Shown here: piece after piece, positions 9,443 to 15,841 of the stretch
Numbering within the stretch: the stretch's first letter is position 1
Layout: each line of letters begins with the position of its first letter
Source: Winogradskyella vincentii
Lineage (GTDB): Bacteria; Bacteroidota; Bacteroidia; Flavobacteriales; Flavobacteriaceae
Direction: 5' to 3'
Assembly: GCF_020166345.1 (NCBI RefSeq)
Contig: NZ_JAIUJS010000006.1
Location: 62,001 to 126,000 of the forward strand
Length of the DNA stretch: 64,000 nucleotides
The notes under the pieces: model-generated
What the model saw: only the letters and a program-made list of their open reading frames with translations
Database searches by the model: none
Told to the model about the DNA's origin: nothing
Program-made: the position numbers and the translations under genes

Positions 9443-9486
9443 TAAATTTAGTTATCAAATTAACAATACTGTGTAACGTTTGTTAC
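9443..9486 (-). promoter_or_regulatory. Promoter and putative CRP/FNR-type operator of the peroxiredoxin gene
   Basis: The dyad GTAAC-GTTT-GTTAC lies at 9473-9486. A -7-like element TAAATTTA (7 of 8 to TAnnTTTG) is at 9443-9450. The dyad centre (9479.5) is 36.5 bp from the downstream end of the element, identical to the tolC and rhodanese promoters. A second candidate -7 element (TTAATTTG, 9456-9463) is closer to the dyad and does not keep this spacing. Confidence 0.65.
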
Positions 9487-9520
9487 CTCAAATCATTGAA
9501 TTTTGACCCAAAATGAAACA

Positions 9521-9550
9521 AAAAAAGCGCACAAATAATTGTGCGCTTTA
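9521..9550 (-). terminator. Terminator of the 49-residue membrane protein gene
   Basis: AAAAAAGCGCAC and GTGCGCTTT flank an 8-nt loop. On the minus strand the hairpin ends in a T-run. It begins 23 nt after the stop codon of the small gene at 9574-9723, which supports that gene being real and separately transcribed. Confidence 0.8.
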
Positions 9551-9573
9551 AAAAACGATAAATAATTTTTTAA

Positions 9574-9723
9574 TTAGTTGCTATTAGTCTTGTCCTTTCC
9601 TTTTCCACTGGTCATGAAATTAACCAATATACCAATTAAAATAACACAAACTAGACCAAATACCGCTATCATTATAACTCCATTGGTCCAATCATATAGT
9701 AAAGTTGTTAAGGCACTAAACAT
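9574..9723 (-). CDS. Small single-pass membrane protein, 49 residues
   Basis: An ATG at 9723 opens a 49-codon frame ending in TAA at 9574. The product has an N-terminal segment MFSALTTLLYDWTNG, one strongly hydrophobic helix (about residues 16-37) and a short hydrophilic tail GKGKDKTNSN. This inside-positive layout suits a small inner-membrane protein. It is flanked by a -7-like element (TAATTTTA, 9748-9755) and a clear terminator (9521-9550), so it looks like a genuine monocistronic gene. I do not recognise the family. Its position between two units that share an operator, and the weak dyad upstream at the same distance, suggest it belongs to the same response. Confidence 0.72.
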   Translation of the reverse strand: MFSALTTLLYDWTNGVIMIAVFGLVCVILIGILVNFMTSGKGKDKTNSN

Positions 9724-9747
9724 ATATTTCTTTTTTGATTCTTGATG

Positions 9748-9791
9748 TAAAATTAATCGAAGAATTCCTCTATAAATATGATAATTGTCAG
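9748..9791 (-). promoter_or_regulatory. Promoter and degenerate dyad upstream of the small membrane protein
   Basis: TAATTTTA at 9748-9755 matches 7 of 8 positions of TAnnTTTG. A dyad TGAT-AATT-GTCA (9779-9790) is centred at 9784.5, exactly 36.5 bp from the element, as in the three strong sites. It matches GTAAC-N4-GTTAC at only 5 of 10 positions, so binding by the same regulator is uncertain. Confidence 0.4.
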
Positions 9792-9919
9792 TAAATAAAA
9801 AGTAATTTAGATTTAGTAATTGAAGCTATAAAACTCATATGTATATTATAATAGATTGAATTTTATTTGTCAATTTATTACTTCATAAAAAAACAATATC
9901 ATAATTCTTGAAATTGAAT

Positions 9920-10978
9920 TTATAACTTATCCGTAAATTCTATATCCCAAATTCCCCTTACTTGATTAACGTTATAACCAATTGCTTTGTCATTAGGATA
10001 CAAGGTCGCCAATCGGTCTAAAACTCTAGGTTCAATATTTTCAGTTGGTTTTCCGTGACATTGTAGACACATAGAGTTTGTTACAATTGGATAATAAACA
10101 TTAACGCTGCTATTATTTTCTGTGATAATTGGCTGTACTTCAATACCAGCCTTTAAATCATTCTTAAATTTTTCTATATAAGTCAACTCAGTCTTACTGG
10201 CTAAATTTCGAATATTTCTGGGTTTGTCTGATATCCGTTTTATTCGAGCATTATGAACAACGGCCATACTATCAGTTAGTGGAAGGGCCCTCTCATTGCA
10301 AAAATTTAGCGCTTCAAGTGTTCCTTTTTTTTGAATGGTTTTCATAAGGTTTTTGCCCAGAACTGCTTTCGTTGATAATGCATATTTCAATCCTCTTTCA
10401 GAATAAGGTAAATCCTTTATATTTGTTTGGGACTGCTTTTGATGCATTCCTTTTCCCTTACCTTGCCCCATTCCTTTTCCTTTATTCGATCCTTGATGTT
10501 TGCCCATGCCATTTCCTTTACCCGTTCCTTGGTGCTTTCCCTTTTCCTCGTTGAAGTGCTCCTCAAACCATTCAGGTTGTTCAATTTCATGGTCAAACAT
10601 GTAATCAGCTATTTGTTCAATAGTTTCTATGGGAAACGCTTGTTTAGGCATTACTCCAAATCGTCTAACTGCACCTCTCATTTTAGCATCATCTTCATTT
10701 GGGTTATTGATCCAAGCTTTCATATCATTGACAAACTGCTCCTTGGTTGTCTCTTCATTGATATAATGGTTTTTTATAGCGATCATGGGTGGTCCTATTC
10801 TATCATCATGACTTGCCGTAGGACTATGACATACATAACAATTGGTCTCCATAAGTTTTTTACCTGGATGTTTGCTAGCAGTTAATTCTTTATCAAAGGC
10901 AGACAAATCTTTATTCTTAGAATCATTGCAACTCAAGGTAAAAATTAATATCAATCCAATAACAATAAACTGTTTCAT
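9920..10978 (-). CDS. Cytochrome c / DUF3365 (Tll0287-like) haem lipoprotein with Gly-Lys linker
   Basis: A 352-residue exported protein. The signal peptide ends at a lipobox (FTLSC, Cys17). Domain 1 (about 35-135) is a class I cytochrome c with the haem motif CYVCH (47-51) and a likely axial Met110 in GVMPKQ. A low-complexity linker (about 145-185) is made of Gly, Lys, His, Gln and Met. Domain 2 (about 188-350) has a second haem motif CLQCH (304-308) and matches the DUF3365/Tll0287-like family of haem sensors or redox proteins. It follows the rhodanese gene by 7 nt, so the two form an operon. It should be a periplasm-facing or surface lipoprotein carrying two haems; its redox partner is unknown. 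Confidence 0.85.
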   Translation of the reverse strand: MKQFIVIGLILIFTLSCNDSKNKDLSAFDKELTASKHPGKKLMETNCYVCHSPTASHDDRIGPPMIAIKNHYINEETTKEQFVNDMKAWINNPNEDDAKMRGAVRRFGVMPKQAFPIETIEQIADYMFDHEIEQPEWFEEHFNEEKGKHQGTGKGNGMGKHQGSNKGKGMGQGKGKGMHQKQSQTNIKDLPYSERGLKYALSTKAVLGKNLMKTIQKKGTLEALNFCNERALPLTDSMAVVHNARIKRISDKPRNIRNLASKTELTYIEKFKNDLKAGIEVQPIITENNSSVNVYYPIVTNSMCLQCHGKPTENIEPRVLDRLATLYPNDKAIGYNVNQVRGIWDIEFTDKL

Positions 10979-10985
10979 ATTTTAA

Positions 10986-11345
10986 TTATTTATAATTTAG
11001 TATGCCACCCTTTAAATCGTAGATTTCTTTAAAACCCATAGTTTCGAGTTTTTTTGACGCCTCTCCACTACGTACTCCACTTCTACAATATATATAGACA
11101 GGTTCATCTTTATTTAACTTATTGAACTCTATACCAAAGCTGTTAGAATTGAAATCAATATTTCTCGCCCCATTTATGTGACCAGAATTATATTCTTTTG
11201 GGGTTCTAACATCTATAAGCTGTACTTGTTTATTATCTACTTGTTCTTTAAACTCTTTAGGTGTAAGCACTTTAACAGTATCGCTTTGAGAGCCATTACA
11301 GGCAATTAAAGAAGTAATGAATGATAGAATAACTATAATTTTCAT
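10986..11345 (-). CDS. Rhodanese-like lipoprotein (sulfurtransferase)
   Basis: A 119-residue protein with a lipoprotein signal (SLIAC, Cys16) and one rhodanese domain. LIDVRTPKEYNSGHINGA is the first signature and YIYCRSGVRS the active-site loop, with catalytic Cys87. Rhodaneses carry sulfur as a cysteine persulfide; this one would act outside the cytoplasmic membrane. I start at the ATG at 11345. A longer reading from 11429 begins upstream of the inferred transcription start (it spans the operator and -7 element) and would bury the signal peptide. It is first in a two-gene operon with the cytochrome c/DUF3365 gene. Confidence 0.9.
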   Translation of the reverse strand: MKIIVILSFITSLIACNGSQSDTVKVLTPKEFKEQVDNKQVQLIDVRTPKEYNSGHINGARNIDFNSNSFGIEFNKLNKDEPVYIYCRSGVRSGEASKKLETMGFKEIYDLKGGILNYK

Positions 11346-11363
11346 AAATAAAATAATCTTCAT

Positions 11364-11407
11364 TAAAATTAAGGTATTAACCAATAGTGCTAAGTAACGA
11401 ATGTTAC
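11364..11407 (-). promoter_or_regulatory. Promoter and putative CRP/FNR-type operator of the rhodanese-cytochrome operon
   Basis: The dyad GTAAC-GAAT-GTTAC is at 11394-11407 and the -7-like element TAATTTTA (7 of 8) at 11364-11371. The centre-to-element distance is again 36.5 bp. This arrangement also decides the rhodanese start: the ATG at 11363 directly abuts the element, so the ATG at 11345 is preferred. Confidence 0.7.
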
Positions 11408-11495
11408 ACAAAAAGAGAAACGCAATCAAGTCATAGACTTAACTCAAATCTACTTAGTTTATAGGGAATGAAAAATCAAGAAAAGAAGATGTTTT

Positions 11496-12884
11496 TTACT
11501 TCCCAATACAGAAATTGGCGAAGATATTTCCAAGAAGATCATCAGTAGTAATTTCACCAGTTATTTCACCAAAGTGATATAAGGCTTGCCTAATATCTAT
11601 AGCCAGTAAATCACCTGAAAGCCTGGTTTCTAGTCCATGCTTAACTTTTTGAATTTCTTCAAACGCCTTTAATAAAGCATCATAATGACGTGAGTTGGTA
11701 ACTATAGTTTCATCATTTCTAAGGGAACCTGTATTAATTAAATTTAAAAGTGAATTGGTAAGTTGCTCTACACCAAAACCTGTTTTTGCCGATAATAGAA
11801 GGACATCAGCGATAGATTTATTTACTTCAGCCAATTGGATATCATCTAATGTATCTATCTTATTTGCAATAACCAACAATGGTTTTTGAGGATGTTTATT
11901 TCGAATTTTTTCAATTTCTATTCTAACTGATTCTAATTGATCTATATTTTTCTGTGCATCAAACAGATAAATAACAACTTGAGATTGATCAATTTTTTCA
12001 AAAGTCTTCTTTATACCAATACTTTCTACAACATCCTTTGTATCCCTTATACCAGCAGTGTCTATAAATCTAAAACCTATTCCTCCTATTGAAATCTCAT
12101 CTTCAATTGTATCTCGAGTCGTACCTGCTATTTCAGAAACAATGGCTCTGTCTTCATTCAATAGTGCATTTAAGAGTGTAGATTTACCAACATTGGGTTC
12201 TCCAACAATCGCTACCGGAATACCGTTTTTTATAACATTGCCAACAGCAAATGAATCTATCAACCGTTTTAACACAAACGTAATTCGATCTACCAATTCC
12301 TTAAATTGGGTTCTATCTGCAAATTCAACATCTTCTTCTGCAAAATCTAATTCTAATTCAATCAAAGAGGCAAAATTCAATAACTCCTCCCTCAACTTCG
12401 CAATTTCTGAAGAAAACCCACCACGCATTTGTTGAATGGCAATTTTATGAGATGCTTCATTATCACTAGAAATCAAATCTGCCACAGCTTCTGCCTGACT
12501 TAAGTCTAACTTTCCATTTAGAAATGCTCTTAATGTAAATTCTCCTGCAGTGGCCATTCGACAACCATTTCTCAAAAACAACTGTATAATCTCCTGCTGA
12601 ATATATGCTGAACCATGACAAGAAACCTCAACAACATCCTCACCAGTGTAAGAATTGGGGTTTTTAAAAATTGAAATCAGCACTTCATCCAAAGTACGGC
12701 CATCATCTACAATATGACCTAGATGAATAGTATGTGTCTTCTGTTTAGCAAGGGATTTTTTATTTGTAACAGATTTAAAATGTGAATCTACAATAGTAAT
12801 TGCATTGTTACCAGATAATCTAATAACAGCTATTGCACCACTACCCGATGGTGTTGCTAAAGCTACTATTGTATCATTATGCAT
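11496..12884 (-). CDS. mnmE: tRNA modification GTPase MnmE
   Basis: A 462-residue protein at the family length. The N-terminal folate-binding domain starts DTIVALATPSGSGAIAVIRLSG. A helical domain with FTLRAFLNGKLDLSQAEAV follows. The inserted GTPase domain has its P-loop GEPNVGKS at 228-235, switch residues AGTTRDTI, DTAGIR and NKID, and the C-terminus is the conserved CIGK. With MnmG it modifies the wobble uridine of certain tRNAs. The start is set at the ATG at 12884; a TTG at 12893 overlaps a promoter-like element. It is read alone, divergently from the thioredoxin-like gene. Confidence 0.97.
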   Translation of the reverse strand: MHNDTIVALATPSGSGAIAVIRLSGNNAITIVDSHFKSVTNKKSLAKQKTHTIHLGHIVDDGRTLDEVLISIFKNPNSYTGEDVVEVSCHGSAYIQQEIIQLFLRNGCRMATAGEFTLRAFLNGKLDLSQAEAVADLISSDNEASHKIAIQQMRGGFSSEIAKLREELLNFASLIELELDFAEEDVEFADRTQFKELVDRITFVLKRLIDSFAVGNVIKNGIPVAIVGEPNVGKSTLLNALLNEDRAIVSEIAGTTRDTIEDEISIGGIGFRFIDTAGIRDTKDVVESIGIKKTFEKIDQSQVVIYLFDAQKNIDQLESVRIEIEKIRNKHPQKPLLVIANKIDTLDDIQLAEVNKSIADVLLLSAKTGFGVEQLTNSLLNLINTGSLRNDETIVTNSRHYDALLKAFEEIQKVKHGLETRLSGDLLAIDIRQALYHFGEITGEITTDDLLGNIFANFCIGK

Positions 12885-12890
12885 TAGAAA

Positions 12891-12909
12891 CAAATTTATT
12901 GCAAAAGTA
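12891..12909 (-). promoter_or_regulatory. Two overlapping -7 elements for mnmE
   Basis: On the minus strand TACTTTTG (12902-12909) and TAAATTTG (12891-12898) both match TAnnTTTG perfectly. The second ends only 6 nt before the ATG at 12884, so its transcript would be leaderless or nearly so; the first would give a leader of roughly ten nucleotides. Confidence 0.55.
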
Positions 12910-12997
12910 TTGTAAATAAACAGATTCTACCATATCCTATTAGTGTATTTTAAGATTTAATTCACAATCCATATTAATGATTTTTGGTGTTAGTTTT

Positions 12998-13005
12998 TAT
13001 ATTTG
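12998..13005 (+). promoter_or_regulatory. -7 promoter element for the TlpA-like gene
   Basis: TATATTTG is a perfect TAnnTTTG element 55 nt before the ATG at 13061. Confidence 0.55.
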
Positions 13006-13060
13006 CAAGGCTAGTGACACCATATTTATTGGCTAACTCTAGAATATAAAAAGAAAAAAC

Positions 13061-14209
13061 ATGAAAAGAATTCTCATACTAGTTGTACTCCTTATTGCAT
13101 TTACAGGTTGCAAACAAGAAACAAGATCGGATTTTGTAATCAATGGTATTGCAAAAGACGTCTATAACGGCTCTAGAGTCTATTTAAAAGATGTAAGTAA
13201 CCTTGGACGAGAAGTTTACACAGACACGGCAATTGTAATGGATGGAAAATTCACATTAAAAGGTAGTGTAGACGAACCAAAAGTGAGGTTTCTAGAAATT
13301 CAAGGTGTACCTGGAGAATTTCTTTTTATGCTTGAAAACAGCGAAATTGAAATTGAAATTAACAAACAATTAATGCTAGATTCTAAAGCTACAGGATCTA
13401 AAACCCACAACGATCTTGTGGACTATCAAAGTGGTATAAAGGAACTTCAAGAGGAAAATCGAAACATGATTAATGCCTTTATGAAATTCAGAAAGGAACA
13501 AGATACTGCTAGACTAGATTCTATGAAAATACTTTTGGAAGATCATGGCCAACGATTTTTAAAATTTCCAGCGAAGTATGTTAAGGATAATAATGACAGC
13601 TATTTCAGTCTCAATTTAATAGGCCTTGAAGCAAACAAAAAGAAATTTGATGTTGAGGATTTTTTAGATGCTTATGATAATTTAATCCCAAGCTTAAAAG
13701 AAACTCCAATGGGTGTGAAAGTTAAGCGCAAATTGGATAGTATCAACACAGAATACCAAAAGACTGCGCATCTGCAAGTTGGTAAAGTTGCACCTAGTTT
13801 TGAAGCACCAAAACCAGATGGAACTATAGTTTCTTTAGAAGAACTCAAAGGAAAAGTTACCATAATTGATTTTTGGGCAGCTTGGTGTGGGCCTTGCCGA
13901 AAAGAAAATCCTAATGTAGTTAGAATTTATAATGAATATCACGACCAAGGTCTTGAAATTATTGGAGTTTCGCTAGATGGTAATTCTCGTCAGCAGAATC
14001 CTAAGAAAGCATGGTTAGATGCCATAGAAAAAGACAAACTTACATGGACGCAGGTTTCACATCTGAAATATTTTAATGATCCTGTAGCACGTCTATATGA
14101 TATTAATGCTATTCCTGCGACTTATATTTTGGATAAGGACGGTAAAATAGCGGCGAAAAACCTAAGAGGACGCCAGTTAGAAGCTAAAGTTCAAGAATTG
14201 CTTAGGTAA
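13061..14209 (+). CDS. TlpA-like thiol-disulfide oxidoreductase lipoprotein (DUF4369 + thioredoxin fold)
   Basis: A 382-residue lipoprotein (lipobox LIAFTGC, Cys17). Residues about 25-125 (FVINGIAKDVYNGSRVYLKD) match the DUF4369 beta-sandwich that precedes thioredoxin domains in many Bacteroidota proteins. After a helical spacer, residues about 242-382 are an AhpC/TSA-Redoxin thioredoxin fold with the active site WCGPC (Cys276 and Cys279) and the cis-proline region AIPATYIL. The protein should act on disulfides outside the cytoplasmic membrane. It is transcribed alone and faces the rhomboid gene tail to tail. Confidence 0.9.
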   Translation: MKRILILVVLLIAFTGCKQETRSDFVINGIAKDVYNGSRVYLKDVSNLGREVYTDTAIVMDGKFTLKGSVDEPKVRFLEIQGVPGEFLFMLENSEIEIEINKQLMLDSKATGSKTHNDLVDYQSGIKELQEENRNMINAFMKFRKEQDTARLDSMKILLEDHGQRFLKFPAKYVKDNNDSYFSLNLIGLEANKKKFDVEDFLDAYDNLIPSLKETPMGVKVKRKLDSINTEYQKTAHLQVGKVAPSFEAPKPDGTIVSLEELKGKVTIIDFWAAWCGPCRKENPNVVRIYNEYHDQGLEIIGVSLDGNSRQQNPKKAWLDAIEKDKLTWTQVSHLKYFNDPVARLYDINAIPATYILDKDGKIAAKNLRGRQLEAKVQELLR

Positions 14210-14229
14210 TAAGTTTTTACAATTATAAT

Positions 14230-14883
14230 TTATCGGAGTTTACCCGTTTTGTACATTACAAAAAGTATGATAATTGGTATTGCAAGCAGGCCTACGTGAC
14301 CTAAGTCTGTTTTAAACAAACTTGGCATCAATAAAAGTGTTAATGCATAGCCACCAACTGCGCCTCCAAAATGCGCATCATGACCAATGTTACCTACTCT
14401 GTTTTTTATACCATAGATAGAATACAATAAGTAACCAATACCAAATACATAACCAGGAATTGGAATCGGAATAAAGAACATATATAAGCTCATACTTGGC
14501 TCTAATAAAATTGCTGCATATAAAATACCGGTAACTGCTCCACTCGCACCAATAGCACTGTACCAATATTCCTCTTTATGAAAGTATAGAGATAACAAGT
14601 TTCCAAAAACTAAACTTGCCATATAAATAATTATAAAATTGAAATTGCCTAATTGATTTATTACAGTTCCTGCAAAGAAATAAAGAGTTATCATATTCAT
14701 TAATAAATGCGTAGTATCTGCATGTAAAAACCCAGAACTGATCATTCTTATCTGCTCACCTCTTATAATACTACCAACATTGAATTTGTATTTTTCAAAA
14801 AACAAACGATCGTCAAAACCCTTGAAAGACATAATAACGTTGGCTGCGATAATAACAATTGTAACTATTCCTAAATTGTACAT
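14230..14883 (-). CDS. Rhomboid family intramembrane serine protease
   Basis: A 217-residue protein with about six membrane helices. The catalytic serine is in GASGAVTG (Ser114) and the partner histidine in HDAHFGGA (His171); the first-loop signature RMISSGFLHADTTHLLMNM is also present. Rhomboids cleave membrane proteins within or near the lipid bilayer. It is divergent from the acyltransferase gene and shares a symmetric bidirectional promoter with it (14903-14921). The substrate is unknown. Confidence 0.93.
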   Translation of the reverse strand: MYNLGIVTIVIIAANVIMSFKGFDDRLFFEKYKFNVGSIIRGEQIRMISSGFLHADTTHLLMNMITLYFFAGTVINQLGNFNFIIIYMASLVFGNLLSLYFHKEEYWYSAIGASGAVTGILYAAILLEPSMSLYMFFIPIPIPGYVFGIGYLLYSIYGIKNRVGNIGHDAHFGGAVGGYALTLLLMPSLFKTDLGHVGLLAIPIIILFVMYKTGKLR

Positions 14884-14902
14884 AAACTCTAATCTATTAA
14901 GT

Positions 14903-14921
14903 CAAATATAATATATATTTG
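14903..14921. promoter_or_regulatory. Symmetric bidirectional promoter between rhomboid and acyltransferase genes
   Basis: CAAATATA-ATA-TATATTTG is a perfect 8+3+8 palindrome. Read on either strand it offers TATATTTG, a perfect -7 element, pointing at the rhomboid gene on the minus strand (ATG 14883) and at the acyltransferase gene on the plus strand (ATG 14945). Confidence 0.65.
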
Positions 14922-14944
14922 CCCTTTAAAACTAACATCATTTG

Positions 14945-15835
14945 ATGCAACTTATTGCTTACATAATTATTTTTCCAATTCTCTGGTTAGTCTCAATTTT
15001 ACCATTCAGGATCTTGTATGGCTTATCTGATGTCATGCACTTTTTTATGTATAGAATATTTGGGTACCGCAAATCCGTTGTTAAATCAAACTTAAGATTG
15101 GTATTTCCCAATAAGTCTGATAAGGAAATTGCGGTAATCACAAGTAAATTTTACAGCCATCTTTGTGATTTAATTCTTGAAGCTATAAAGTCATTAACAA
15201 TTAAGGAAAGTGAAATAAAAAAACGATTTGTTTATAAAAACATCGAAGAAATAAAAGCACTAGAATCTCAAAACCGTAGTGTTTTATTAATGTGTTCTCA
15301 TTATGCAAATTGGGAATGGTCAGTAGTTATACAATGTCATATAAAGCATAAGGGTTATGCAATTTATAAACGTTTAAGAAATAAACACTTTGACGGTCTA
15401 GTTAAGCGTATGAGAGCTAGATATAATGCCTACCTCATTACTACAAAAGAAACTATATCTACCTTAACTAAACTTAAGGCAAATGGTGAATTATTTGTAG
15501 CAGGATTTGCGGCAGACCAATCTCCAAAATTGAGAAAAACGCATTATTGGAGAGAGTTTATGGGAATTAAGGTTCCTGTAATCACAGGTCCTGAAATGAT
15601 TGCCAAGAAACTGGATGTGCCTGTAATGTTTTTTAGAATAGATAAAGTTAAACGTGGTTATTATGAAGCTACAATTGAGCAGGTAATTATGAACCCAAAG
15701 GATTATGGTGAAAACGAAATCACGGATAAGTACATAGAATATATCGAAAAACAGATTTATGAAAAGCCAGAGTTCTATTTATGGACACATAAACGCTGGA
15801 AATATAGTAATCAAGTCCCTGAAAACTTGAAATAA
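14945..15835 (+). CDS. Lysophospholipid acyltransferase family protein (LpxL/HtrB-like)
   Basis: A 296-residue protein with an N-terminal membrane segment (about 2-22). The acyltransferase motif HX4E appears as His119-Tyr-Ala-Asn-Trp-Glu124 in CSHYANWEW. FAADQSP and PVMFFRI follow at the expected positions for the LpxL/HtrB family. These enzymes add secondary acyl chains to lipid A at the inner membrane. Which acyl chain or acceptor this one uses cannot be told. The start is the ATG at 14945; a TTG directly before it is in frame but less likely. Confidence 0.88.
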   Translation: MQLIAYIIIFPILWLVSILPFRILYGLSDVMHFFMYRIFGYRKSVVKSNLRLVFPNKSDKEIAVITSKFYSHLCDLILEAIKSLTIKESEIKKRFVYKNIEEIKALESQNRSVLLMCSHYANWEWSVVIQCHIKHKGYAIYKRLRNKHFDGLVKRMRARYNAYLITTKETISTLTKLKANGELFVAGFAADQSPKLRKTHYWREFMGIKVPVITGPEMIAKKLDVPVMFFRIDKVKRGYYEATIEQVIMNPKDYGENEITDKYIEYIEKQIYEKPEFYLWTHKRWKYSNQVPENLK

Positions 15836-15841
15836 TCTGGT

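Noticed and set aside
10430-10550. Short repeats in the cytochrome linker as a CRISPR-like or DNA repeat array
   Set aside because: The units are irregular in length, in frame, and explained by a Gly/Lys-rich protein linker.
10427-10885. A 152-codon open frame on the plus strand inside the cytochrome c/DUF3365 gene
   Set aside because: It lies opposite a gene with two intact haem motifs and a lipoprotein signal; its product is hydrophobic low-complexity sequence created by the Gly/Lys-rich linker on the other strand.
11346-11429. Upstream extension of the rhodanese to a start at 11429
   Set aside because: The extension would cover the operator and -7 element and place a non-lipoprotein segment before a perfect lipoprotein signal.
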